Positions 13,840 through 24,680 are shown, counted from the first letter of the stretch. The stretch is 36,100 nt of DNA from Pigoraptor vietnamica (GCA_943704525.1 CALSCQ010002219.1:1-36100); one strand, 5' to 3'. Notes: a model not told the origin generated them from the sequence alone. A program made the numbers and translations.

Positions 13840-13981
13840 GGGGCGCTGGACGCCTGTACTACTTTTGCGACCGCATTGCGTTGGATGCATTGCGGCCGAA
13901 GGACTCTCAATTCACAACCATAAAAGTTAATCCCCTTTTAAAAGCAACTTACGATTACACGAAGGGAACGGGCACGTGCAG

Positions 13982-16900
13982 CTAGGCCTTCCGCGCCCTC
14001 TTGTGCGGAGGCTCGTCGCCGTTGCCGTCCGTCACTGAGATGGGCGCGTCCGCAAGCACCTGCGGTCGGAAGCGCACGAGCGTGTCCCGCAGCTCCTGGA
14101 GGTCGCACGGCGACGCGATGCAAGCGTCTGCCCCGTGCGCCATCCACGCGCTGAGATCGGCAGGCTTGACGCCGCCGTGCACCATCACGACCACGGGCAC
14201 GCAGCTCGCCGCCGAAAACACCTCGAGGGCCTCGCGCGCACCCGGCGCACGCGGGTTCACGAACACGGCGTCCGTCCTGCTGCCCGTGCTCGGCGCGCCA
14301 ATCCCCAGCGCTTTCATCGCGTCCGCGCCCGTCGCCGCAATTTCGACCGAGCCGACATCGAGCTTTCCTGCAAGCACGCGGAACACGTGGGCGTTGACCG
14401 GGTCGGCGTCGACGAGGAGCAGCCTCATGTGCTCCAGTGACGGGACGCCCCCCGCGCCCTCTCTATGCGACGAACCGCGCGAGCGCGACTCGATGAGCGA
14501 CGACCGCGAGCTGTCCGACTGCCACGCGGCGCTGAGGGACGAGCGGTCATCCGAAGCCTCGAATTCCGGAAAGACGGACTCAAACTCGAGCACCAGTTCC
14601 GACTCGCCCTCCGCCGTCGTATCCACGCGCCCCTCCAAGCGGCCGCACATGGCCAGCGCAAGCTTCCGCGCGACGGGAAGGGCCACCCCGTCGCTCTCCG
14701 CCACATGCGAGAACGGCTCGAAGAGAGCCTGCGCGTCGCCCAACGAAATTCCAGTCACACGGCACGACGCGCTCACGCGCACCTTCACCCCCGATGAAGC
14801 GGTACCGCGCTCCTGCACGTGCGAGCCGGGCTGTAACCTCGGTGCCGCAAACCCGGACGCGCCACCCGCCGGATGTCCGGTCGACGGGGCTGCTACGGGT
14901 GCGCCGTTGTGGGGCGTCGCCCCGTGCGTCGCAGCGACCGTCGCGCATTGCGTCCCACTGCTCGCGGCCAATCCCGCGGGCGTGTATGTAGCAGTGACCG
15001 CGGCGGGCGCGCTGGCTGTCGACGTCGCCACCACCACGCCCACCTTCGACGCGTCGCCCTTTGCAGCGCCGACGACGGCGCGGACCATTGCGGCGACAAT
15101 GCGGTGGAAGACCATTCCGTCACCGAGGGCCCACATGCCGCCCTCCCACACGCACGACGTTCGAATCCCGGCAGGGGATGCGTCGAGACACGCACCGACG
15201 ATCTCGTGAATGGAGAACGGCTTGGCCTCGATCGTCAGCAAGTCCGCGTCCGCCTTGGAAAGGTCGAGCATACCCTCCACGAGCCCCCGCAGTTGGGTTG
15301 CCTCGCGCGCCGACGTCTCCTCGCCCGTATCTCCCGCGCGGAGCAGAGCGAGACAGCCCTCGACGACAGAGAGCGCGTGCGAGGCCTGCACTCCGCCCAC
15401 GGAGCCCGGCGCCGTGTCCATCACCTCGCGAATGGCTGCCGCCGCGTGCGCTACTGCCGACGGCTGCCACGTGCCCTCGCAAGACGCGCGAAGGAACGAC
15501 ACGAGCGCCTCCGCCTCGCGAAGCTCCGTCGCCGACCATGGCAGAGAGCGGTCGCGGTATTCGACACGCCACATTTCGAACGAGACGCGCGGACCCATGA
15601 CTTCCTCTGACGCCTTTCGCATGGGGATCATCTTGACACTGTCCGGCGTCGCACCACCCCAGTCCGCCGTTTGCACCACGCCTCGCCGGAACGCTAGCAG
15701 GAAGTGGCCGTTGGGGACGGGCATCGCGAGCACGCCGCCGACCGTTTCCGACGCGTCCACTGCGCATCGGCTGAGGCAATTTGTCCACGCGATGCGGGAG
15801 CCGTCAAAGCCGCACGCGGCATCGAGCCAGTACCGAAGGCCCGGCGAAATCCGCGGGACGTACCCGAGAGCGAAGAGGGGGCCGCTGTTGGGCGCCCCGA
15901 TCAGCGCGATGCCGTCCGCGTGGAACATGGCCATGAGGTCTGGCGTGTTTGCCTCGACGAACCGCATGAGATCGGTCCAGTGCGCGACATTGTGCGAGAG
16001 GAGGCGCCTCAGCGTGTTTTCGGACGAGAGGCAGTGGCGGTTGTATTCCAGCGCCTGGAGCCGTCCGATGTGCGCGCTGAAGGCGACGGCCATCAGCTCG
16101 AGCGTCGACCGCAAGCGCACGGGGACGAGGGCGGGCTGCGCGTGGTGGCACGCGACGAGACCCCACAACTTGTTGTTGTGAACGATCGACAGCGACATGC
16201 TCGCGCGGACGGCCATGTTGCGCAAGTACTGCAGGTGAATAGGGGAGACGGCGCGGCAGTGGAGGTCCGTCATGTCGAGGGGCCATTCGTTGGGCTCGCC
16301 GCGGACGCTGTCCGTGGCAACGACCGGCGACGGCACCGCATCGACGTCCATGATGCAGCGGAACCAGTTTCGTAGATAGAGCTGCCGCGCTTGCCGTGGA
16401 ATGTCGGCGGCGGGGAAGCGAATTCCCAAGTACGAGCCGAAGGCGGCCTCGTTGCGTGACTCGGCAACCACTTCGCCGTTGTACTCGTCGTCAAAGCGAT
16501 AGACCATGATGCGATGGTACCCCGAAATGCGGCGCATCTCCTCGGTAAGAACTGCAGGGGGGTGTCCAGGGGGTTACGCGCGCTCACGATGAAGCGAAAA
16601 GGCGCTCACAGACAACTCTCACTGTAAGAAGCGTTTCCGAACATTTTCTCATACATGGAATGAAGGAAGGGAAGAGAGCGAAGAACAAATACAAGAAGAG
16701 AGCGCGACACATGTAATCTCAAATACTCTGCGTGTACATTTTTAAAAAAACAACAGCAAGAACACACCGTTCACAGCCGATGCGACCGCCTCGGCGGCAA
16801 TTATTCGCTCGAGCGCCTGTCGCATGTTGCGATTGATTTCGGCCGTGGACCCAAACGTGGCCGATTGCTCAAACTCGACGAGGATGTGCTTGCCTTGCTT

Positions 16901-17326
16901 GTGCATCGCGAGCGAAATGGGCTGGGGATCCGCGCCCGGGGCCTTGTACGGCTGCTCGTGCACGTGGCGAATCTGCGGCGACGCCCTGAACTTCTTCAGC
17001 ACGGACGCAGCCTCGGGTCCAAACGAGTCGCCGAACACTTTCCCCCGCAGCGATGCGAGAGGCACGCCAACAATCCCCTCGAGATTGATGGACGCCGCGA
17101 CCATTCTCAGCGTGCGCGAATGAACGACCACGACGGCGGCAAATGGCTGCACGCATCCGGGCATGCGAATGGGCTCTCTATCGCAGTAATCGAGCGCATC
17201 TTTCAGACCCTGCCCGTGGAGTTCCACAGGACGGCGGATGGGCGATGGCGGAGGCGAATCGTACGCAGATGCGTCGTCGTCATCACGTGCGAGCGCCGGG
17301 TCGCCGTCGGCATGTGACGTGCTCAT
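13982..17326 (-). CDS. Phytochrome with degenerate kinase and receiver
   Basis: Two exons on the minus strand: 17326-16768 and 16551-13982; 1042 residues. The photosensor is PAS-GAF-PHY. PAS has YCDREPIRMPGCVQP with Cys48 at the place of the biliverdin-binding Cys of bacterial and fungal phytochromes. GAF has FPAADIPRQARQLYLRN (Asp236) and SPIHLQYLRNM (His292); the residue before that His is Ile, not the Cys of plant phytochromes, so biliverdin on Cys48 is inferred. PHY has WGG (484-486) and the tongue motif PRVSFEMW (507-514). The output is HisKA-ATPase-receiver in order, but eroded. The H-box is reduced to ASHALSVVEG. The N-box lacks Asn (MVRAVVGAAKG). The G1 box reads RVTGISL without its Asp, and the second glycine motif is SDGVALPVA. 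The receiver has Asn952 (VFVNPRAP) for the phospho-acceptor Asp and Ser1000 for the conserved Lys. The C-terminus HKRARKA could be a nuclear signal. The gene is tail-to-tail with the channel gene. Confidence 0.93.
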
Positions 17327-17433
17327 TTTTTCAGAGGACAGGCGCTCGAAATGGGTGCGCGAAGACCCTCGTTCAAAGAGAACATCAAGACAACTTCAAA
17401 GCGCGATAGCGTTTGCGATTTCTTCTTTTTCTT

Positions 17434-17498
17434 GTGTGTGTGTGTGTGTGTGTGTGTGTCGCGTGTAAACGGCGATGTGTGTCGCGTGTAAACGGCGA
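17434..17498 (+). repeat. GT run followed by two 23-bp direct repeats
   Basis: A (GT)n run runs into two adjacent copies of a unit containing TGTGTCGCGTGTAAACGGCGA, about 110-170 bases upstream of the phytochrome start codon. Confidence 0.8.
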
Positions 17499-18570
17499 AT
17501 CACCCACGCTGCACGGTGTGGCGCGCAAAAATGCCGGCGGATGTAATGGAGAGGGGTCACCCACATCTGGGGGAACCACGCCCCGGGCAGGGTTATATGA
17601 CTGGAATCTCACACTGCGGTCACCCAGCTGACTTACCACTCTTGGGGCATCAATAACACCCCCTCAATACACGAAAACCCAAAACCAAAACTTTGCGGAC
17701 CAAGTTATTTATTATGTGTGTGAGTGGGGAGTGTGGTCGACCGCTTGGCCTATGGAGAGGGCATTCGCCAGGGACGCACTCTCTTGTATTAGGACGATAT
17801 GGCGCTGCACGGTACGCCGGCATAATGCACGAGTCAGTGAGGGCACACACCTCCTCTTCTGAGGCTCAACTGACGCTGAGATCGCGAGACTGCCGAAAAG
17901 GCGAACGCAGACGGACGCGCCAATAAAGTGCGCATGCCGTCGCGCATTGCCCATACAGAGTGCTTAATAGGGGCGAGACTCTAGGCCGGCACTGGCAGTG
18001 TGGATGCTGATGGGCACATAACGGAAACGACTTCTAATCTCGTTGCAGGTTCATGCGATGTAAAAGAGAAACAAAAACACAAACACATCCATTCCATCCT
18101 TTCTTCTTTTGCTTATACTCAAGAGGGCTGATCACTGTATGGTTTTTCCCAACTCCTCATGGCCACATAGTGACCCTTGGAGAAAGACATGAAATATACA
18201 GTGCGGATGCCTCGTTCTCAGTGACATCGCGCGCCCAAGAGCTGCCAGGTAGGGACGAACCCACACCCCGCAGAGTGGACGGCGACCGTACAAAGAGACG
18301 CGAGGGATCACTCGCTCGCAAACGCCGCGGCCACGAACCATGCGCTACAATATTGAAATTGCGCCCAAAGAACACTGTGCGCGAAGCACCGCGTTTTTCA
18401 GACCCGCGCTTCGGGTATCCGCCGCAAGCGCGCGCACTCTCCGAAGAGAACGCACGCGCTCCGCCCAGGCAGGCGACCGTTTGTATGGGAAAAGTATGGG
18501 AGACACGGCCCCTGCACGCGCACCACTGGCGCTGCGATGCAGTCCGCTTGTGGGAATTTGGCGGACACAG

Positions 18571-18590
18571 CACGTGATTATATCACGTGA
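18571..18590. promoter_or_regulatory. Paired CACGTG sites upstream of WBP4
   Basis: CACGTG at 18571-18576 and again at 18584-18589, the latter inside the perfect palindrome TCACGTGA, with centres 13 bases apart. About 125 bases before the WBP4 start. Such palindromes are bHLH-ZIP or bZIP binding sites in eukaryotes; function here is inference. Confidence 0.4.
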
Positions 18591-18709
18591 CACCACCACG
18601 TTACTTGATGTTACTCGCGCCCAGGTTCAAAAATGACGCTTCTTCATCCCACGGCGTTCTGTTTTTGGAGTTTTAGAGAACACACACGTGCACTTCGTAG
18701 CCAGCAACC

Positions 18710-19949
18710 ATGTGAGTGACGCGCGTATGTAGTTTGGCACACAATGTGGTGGCTGACAAAAAAAAAAAACAATTGTGTTCGCGACGTGCGCAGGGCGGAA
18801 TACTGGAAGTCGACGCCGCGGAAATACTGCGAATTTTGTAAAGTGTGGATGGCCGACAACAAGGCGGTGAGTAAACTATCGCAGTTTGGACACATTCGTG
18901 TACGGTTGTGTGTGCGAGAGTGGCGCATGTGTGTGTTTTTTTTGCGTGAGTGCGTGTGTGGACACTTTCGTGCTTTTTTGTGACAGTGGCACGTGTTTTG
19001 TGTGAGCGAGAGTGGAGTGCTTACGAGTGTTGCGCATTGCGTGCGTATGCGCGTATGCTTGTCTTTCTGCGCGTAACCCTTCACGCGAGTCTCATCATTC
19101 GCCATTTTTGTTTTCAACCAGAGCATACAAATACACGAAAATGGAAAGATGCACAAGGAAAATGTAGAGAAGAACCTCCGCGAAGTGCGCAAGAAGTCTG
19201 CACTCGCCAAAAAGAACGAGGAGAACGTCGAAAAGCAACTGAAAGCCATCGAGAAGGTGATGTGACAGCAGCTTGTCACTCCTTTGTGTCTGTCACCTTC
19301 TAGAGTCGATGGGGGTTCAACCACGAACTGAGATCTCTGTATCCCTGACAAACTGACCCGAGCAGGCTGCGATGGCGGCGTACGCAAGGGACCTCGCAGA
19401 GAACCCGCAGCTTGCGGCTGATTCGACCGCTTTGCGGCGACTAGAGGGTATGTGTTGCCACTTGGTCCATGCGTGTTCTCACACGTGCGTGCGTCAGTGT
19501 CTGTGGATGTTGTTCGTTGCATTTCCCCGCAAGAGCTGATGACCTTCGCGATTGCAGAGGCCAAGGCGAAAGAGGCCGCCAAGAAAGCCGCTGAAGCCGC
19601 ACAAAAAGAGAGCAAAGTCAGTGCGCCTGCCGCACCCGCCCACCTAAAGCCCGCCGCGGTTGCGCCCACTGAGCCCGTAAGAGAGGTGGTGCGCGACGAA
19701 GCGACGGGTTTTGGCGCATGGACGTCGGTGGCGGTTGCGAGCGCGGACAGTGGGGATTCCGAGGCGCAACAAACGTCGACGGTGCGAATAGAAGCGCCCG
19801 CGGAGGAAGAGAGCGTGCGTTTTGCGGAGAAGGAGACGCCGTTGCTTGCCGGGGGGTCAGCGGGGGACGGCGACGGCGTGGGATTCAAGAAGCGCAAGGC
19901 TGCATCGCAGAAGACGGCTGTCGTGCGCAAGAAGTTGGCGATCGACTAG
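18710..19949 (+). CDS. WBP4: WBP4/FBP21-like spliceosomal zinc-finger protein
   Basis: Five coding exons: 18710-18711, 18794-18866, 19122-19256, 19366-19447, 19558-19949; 227 residues. The first exon contributes only AT of the start codon; the G comes from exon 2. Unspliced, the ATG would be followed at once by TGA. Spliced, the protein begins MAEYWKSTPRKYCEFCK, matching the very N-terminus of animal WBP4. A matrin/U1-type zinc finger has Cys13, Cys16, His30 and His36. It is followed by a long Lys/Glu-rich helix (HKENVEKNLREVRKK..) with the family's AMAAYARDL segment. WBP4 is an early spliceosomal component; its animal form carries WW domains after the finger, but none is visible here, only an Ala/Lys/Glu-rich tail ending in basic FKKRK and RKKLAID. 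It is probably nuclear. Confidence 0.85.
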
Positions 19950-20158
19950 CACAATGAAGGGTTGAACAGTGCGCGGGGGACGGAGATTACGATTACGCAT
20001 GTAAAAGTACCGTGCGAGACATGCACTGTGGCTGGGGTTGAGAAACGCGCATGTCGGACAGGGGGTGAGGGTTAGCTGACTGATGGAGCCAAAGTGGCGA
20101 AGACGGCTCGCATCAGCATCACACACCCACACCACACATCGCTCTCTCGTGCGAGGCG

Positions 20159-21224
20159 ATGACGGAAAAGGTCGCTGCGGTGCGCGCGGCGCTCGCAAGT
20201 CTTCTCGAGCCCCTGGCGCAGTATGATGGGGATGGCAGCGTGAAGGTTCATAGTGCTGGTGAGTGCCTAAGATGCACGCTCCTAATCATCCCATTTGAGC
20301 TCCTCTGAGGTCTGAACTCTTTTGTGCAAAAGTTTGTTGGTTTGTGATGCATTGGTAAGATACAGCACACAAGCTCTGTAAGAACGCTGGAGTGTGTGTG
20401 CGTATGTGTGTGCGTGCGTGCGTGCGTGCGTGTGTGTGTGTGTGTGCGTGTGTGTGTGCGTGTGTGTGTGTGTGTGTGTGTTGTGTGTGTGCCTGCGTGT
20501 GTGTGCCTGTGTGTGTGTGTGTTGTGTGTGTGCCTGTGTGTGTGTGCCTGTGTGTGTGCGCGCGCGTGTGTGTGGTATGTGCGCGTGATTCGTTCGCGTG
20601 ACCCATCTGCCATGTGGCAACACAGACATCGAGGGGCGCGTGGAGCGATTTGTGGCGAGCGTTAAGGAAGTCGAGCTCTTTTTTACGACGACGCGGTTAA
20701 AAGCCCTTGCGGATCCCGCCGTGGCGCAGGCAGAGGTGGACTCTCTTTGCCACGCGGCTGTTTTTCATTTTCTCCTTTCCCTTTCCGCCATCCTCACTCT
20801 CCCTCGTTCATTTCTGTGGGGCTAGCCGTCTTCACCTCCATTTTCTCTGGCGATCGACGCTTATTTTAGAGCCAGCCGATCTCAGCTCAACTCTCTCTGA
20901 CGATCTACCTTTATGGAGCTGCCTTCGCACAAGCTGACGTTTTTACGAGCTAGCCGATTTCAGCCTCAACGTTCTCCGACGATCTCACATACCTCGTGTG
21001 TGCAGGAGGTGGAGAGGTTGCAAAAGTTGATTTCGGATCGAGAGGTGCTTATCGCTGAGCACCGCAGCGTCGCGCTCGCGTGGGCAAAACGCGTCGAGGC
21101 ACTTCAGGCGCGATCCGAATCTGTTGTGAACACCGAATTTCACGGAAACGTCGTTGCGGAGCACGCGGCAAACGGCGATTCGCACGACATGGATGGGGTT
21201 GAATATGCCATGGATCCAAGCTGA
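20159..21224 (+). CDS. MED28-like coiled-coil protein
   Basis: Three exons: 20159-20258, 20626-20735, 21006-21224; 142 residues. All phases agree. The pattern [27 protein letters not shown], then a helix [19 protein letters not shown] and WAKRVEALQ, resembles Mediator subunit 28, in which a conserved FF-x3-RL stretch precedes a Glu/Leu/Lys helix ending in a Trp. That would place it in the Mediator head, bridging activators and RNA polymerase II. The similarity is weak, as usual for small Mediator subunits, so the name is an inference; a generic coiled-coil protein is the alternative. The start codon follows WBP4 by about 210 bases on the same strand. Intron 1 is mostly GT repeat and intron 2 has a degenerate tandem repeat. 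Confidence 0.6.
20393..20575 (+). repeat. Interrupted (GT)n in intron 1
   Basis: About 180 bases of TG with regular GCGT, GCCT and TTG interruptions, partly as a higher-order pattern (TGTGTGCCTG repeated four times near 20490-20550). Confidence 0.93.
20822..20995 (+). repeat. Degenerate tandem repeat in intron 2
   Basis: Three imperfect copies of a 45-70 base block with AGCC(a/g)GatxTCAgC, then CTCTCT-like sequence, then a CGATC-T core: cores at 20850-20860, about 20898-20908 and about 20979-20989. They occupy most of the intron between exons 2 and 3. Confidence 0.6.
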
Positions 21225-21778
21225 AAACGAATTGTGTGCGTATTGTGAAACCAAAAAAAAGAAAAGAAAAGAAAAAAAAAAGAACTCAGCCAAGCCGACT
21301 CAGCTGCTCTGTGATGCCCAGACACGCCAGGTCTTCAAGTTTCCACAAACACACACTGTCGCCGTTGTGCATGCCTTTCTCTTTTTTTTTTTGTTTCCGT
21401 CTGTGGCTTTCGTTCGAATTATGTGCTGCGCAATCGCTTTGAGCCCTCCAAAGCGGCGTTTTGCAGTTGAGACTTGCGCGAGAAAGTGGCTTCATAGTCA
21501 GCGAAAAAAGGCGCACGAGCATCGATACCCTCTGTACAAAGGACGCGGCACTTTCCACAAGGCGCAGAGAAGAAGAAAGGGCTTACCGAGGCCACTCTTG
21601 CCGACGCGCAAACATCGCGCAAACTGAGCGAAACAGGTAGGAACACACAAAAAAACGCGAACGCCGGCGCATTGCAAAACACAGAAAGAGCTACCGGAAC
21701 ACGACACGTCGGGGGCGCGCTCCATGCCGTCCCCGCACAACGCGCTGCAAAGTCCCGGAGCGAGCAAAGCCCTTGCAC
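21225..21778. other. Convergent spacer with A/G-rich tract
   Basis: The 3' sides of the MED28-like and beta-TrCP genes face each other over about 550 bases. A polypurine tract of A with single G lies at 21251-21285. No gene is recognised. Confidence 0.55.
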
Positions 21779-24054
21779 TCAGGGGTCGACCTGCATCGCC
21801 TCTGCGCCGCCGGCGTCCGCGACGTCCGTGACGGGCGTGTCCGTCAGCATGGGCACGGTGCGGGGCACGTGACGACGCGCGCGGTTGTCCGGACTGTGAA
21901 ACTGGGGGCTGTCGTCCCGGAAGTCCCACACGAGGATAAAGTCGTCCTGCGAACTGCTGACCATGAAGTGGCGGTCGAACTGTATGCGGAAGACGCGGTG
22001 GTTGTGCTCGAGGAAAGTGTGGAGGCACTTGAACGTGCGCGCGTCCCAGACCTTGATCGACCTGTTTGCGAAACACACCGTGAGGACGAAGGGCGGACGG
22101 AGATGCCAGAGCGCGTCGATGGATGCGCCCCAACGCACGCGCGCTGACACATCGGCATTCCTCTCACCTGTCGTACGAGCCGGACACGATGAATTTTCCG
22201 TCGTATCGGATGCAGCGCACGAGGCTCGAGTGGCCCTGCAGGCGGTGAATGCACTCGCCGGTCGTCCAGTCCCACACGCGAATGTCGTGGTCGGACGAAC
22301 CGCTCACGACGCGATTGCTGCGCGCGATGACGGCCGCCAAAAGATTAACACACAAAGGGCAGACACTCAACGGCACAAAAAAAGGGGCGGGACAACGAGT
22401 GATGACACAGACATGTGTCCATCGAGTCCACGTTGGACAGAGACAAGCAAAACAAGGGCGGTGAACCAAAGTGCAACGGCGCTCGACATAGAAATCGTCC
22501 CAATGCCAAACGCAGGTCGAACACGTGTGCCCACCCGTGCATGTTGATGCAGGCAATGCCGCGCGAGTGGCCCTCGAGCGTACGGAGACACGCGCCCTTG
22601 AGGTCCCACACCTTGAGCGACCGGTCGCCGGACGCCGACACAATGACCGTGTCGTTGAAGTCAACAGCGTTGACGGCCGCCTGCGACGAAAAAAACACAC
22701 AACGCACTTGCGTGAGACCGCATACATCAGTTCACGCACACATTTCAGAATACACTCAACCTTCTGCCCACTCTGCGCACAACAGCACGCAATGTACGCA
22801 CCGAGTGGCCCCACAGCACGTGGCGCTGGTGGATGTTCTCGAGGTTCCCAATGTTCCACACGATGATGTTCTTGTCCTTCGAGCACGTGACGAGCGTGTC
22901 CCCGCGGAATCGGAGGTGCAGAACGGGCTGCTGGTGGTCCGGCAGCACGGCAAGACACCGCGCGTCCGAGCCCCCAAACGCCCACACGCGGATGGTGCCG
23001 TCGCTCGATCCACTGATGATCTTTTTCCGATCAAACTGGACGCAGAGCACCGAGCCAGTGTGCCCCTCGTACTTGAGCTGCTCCTCGCCGCGCTGCAGAT
23101 CCCACACGCGGATGGTGAAGTCGCGGTGGCCGCTCACAATGTACCCGTCGTCGTACTGCACGCAGTAGACGCCGCCGGTGCTCTTCTGCAGCCGATGGGC
23201 GATCCGGTAGCGCCCGCACCGCCAGTTGCGCTCCGAGGTGTATTCGAGCGCAAACCGGCGCTTCCAATCGACCGAGAGGGGGCGCGGCATGCCGGACATG
23301 GAGTCGTCCACGGACAACTCGTCCCACGCCGTCGACATCATCTCCTCACCCTGCGACGACGGGAGCGCGAGGAGGTTGGCGGGCGCCGACTGCACCCCCG
23401 TGGCGATGCACAGCGCGCGCCAGGCATCCTGCGTGCCGACAATCTTGCGCCACGCGCGGCAGACTTCCTCGGCGGCGCACAGGCTCGGGCCGTCCAGGAA
23501 CGAGAGGATCTTCCACGCGAGCTCGACTGCGAATGGGAACGGCGGGATTGAGCAGTCCACGCTCGACAAGAAATAGAAAGAAATAAAAAGGAAGAAGACA
23601 GACGGTCAAACAGACCTAAAGAGGCCACAGATGTCGGAACAAACTCGGAATACACTGCGACATCTAATCGAATGCGAGACACCCCACCCGGCAGCATCGT
23701 GATAAAGTCCTTCTTGAGAAACTTCTGCACCGTCTCGTCAATCTCCGTCAGCTGCGCCTGGGACATTCGATTGAGGAGCGTGTTCACAAAGGCGACTTGC
23801 TTGTCCGCGTCCCACTGGTCGTACGCGGCCAGCAGAGGTAGGGGATCCATCTTCGAGTGTGTGCGGACCCCGCCGGGCACGTCGGACGAACAAGCTTGCT
23901 TTCGCGAACGCGCGAGCACACACTCGCGTCGTCCGTGCGCGGTCGTCCACGCGCCCGATGACTGGGAAGGCGTGATATCCAGAAGGTCTGCAGCGCCGCG
24001 AAGCGCCACAGACGCAGCACGCAGGCGGAGAATAAGATTAGAAGGAAGGGGCAT
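21779..24054 (-). CDS. FBXW11: Beta-TrCP (F-box/WD40 substrate receptor)
   Basis: Five exons on the minus strand: 24054-23688, 23526-22802, 22680-22535, 22317-22168, 22061-21779; 556 residues. It is the substrate-binding part of an SCF ubiquitin ligase. After a basic extension (1-68) comes the beta-TrCP D-domain: [34 protein letters not shown] (69-122). The F-box follows, [25 protein letters not shown] (about 124-150), which docks on SKP1. Then come the conserved SERNWRCGR linker and seven WD40 blades, with [40 protein letters not shown] (across a splice), [30 protein letters not shown] and [12 protein letters not shown]. These match the phosphodegron-binding propeller of animal beta-TrCP. 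An internal ATG at 23850, exactly before the D-domain, is a good alternative start. The C-terminal 40 residues are unrelated to animal proteins. Confidence 0.93.
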
Positions 24055-24680
24055 TTTCAAGTTTTTGAGAAAACAGCGCGACGAACTTCAGATTGTCTTC
24101 AAGTAAAATGGGAAAACGTAAGAGGCCGCAAATTCAACCGCGTCCGTATAGAGAGAAAAGAGAAAACTGCACACGCAAAGAAAGGTTTTGCAAATAATGC
24201 GCTCACTAACACGTGGTCCACGACAGTCTGAGCGGGTAGTAGTTGACAACGACGACGCAAGGTGACTGACCGTTGACGTTGAGACGGGCGGTGTTCACCG
24301 ACCTTTCAAAAATTTGAAAATGCCGCTGGCTTCCGTTGAGGTAAAGACAGAAGGACGCACGCGTCACGCTCACACACGCAGTCCCTTCAAGCCTCTCAAG
24401 AGAGGACGGAGAAAGCGCCGTCGCACGCATATACGCACGCCGACATGCACGCACACACAAACAGAACCGAGTGCGTCGTCTACTTATCGGGCGACAACGC
24501 AGAAGATACCGCCGAATTCACGCTGATAAGTCGAAATTCCATGCGCAGTCACGTGCTATCATGTGCAAGCGTGACGTCACCTTGTGACCTCGCCAAAAAA
24601 CAAAAAGGGGCCCGTCCGGGCGACCCCGGATCCCGTGGCTGGCGCAACAGTCACGGAGTGAGCTCAGCCACTGCCGGCCA
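24055..24680. other. Upstream region of beta-TrCP to the gap
   Basis: No gene is recognised. It holds CACGTG at 24210-24215 and 24550-24555 and a perfect TGACGTCA (CRE-type bZIP site) at 24572-24579. A short plus-strand frame from 24314 is Arg/Thr-rich without family features. Confidence 0.45.

Larger units (their letters stand above)
17327..18709. other. 1.4-kb divergent spacer, phytochrome / WBP4
   Basis: No protein family is seen in any frame. It contains a short GT run (17434-17460), a two-copy 23-bp repeat (about 17453-17498, core GTCGCGTGTAAACGGCGA), a tRNA-like stretch near 17985-18075 that fails to fold properly, and a pair of CACGTG sites near the WBP4 end. Both promoters must be here. 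Confidence 0.5.

Noticed and set aside
14001-16375. Long plus-strand frames (up to 402 codons) opposite the phytochrome
   Set aside because: The minus strand encodes unmistakable PAS-GAF-PHY motifs; the plus frames are antisense shadows in GC-rich coding DNA.
17985-18075. tRNA-Arg(UCU)-like stretch (A-box-like TGGCAGTGTGGATGC, CTTCTAAT loop, GCAGGTTCATGC)
   Set aside because: The anticodon stem only pairs with a nine-base loop, the acceptor and D stems do not pair, and the T-arm lacks the GGTTCGA consensus. It could be a decayed tRNA-derived repeat but is not supportable as a tRNA.
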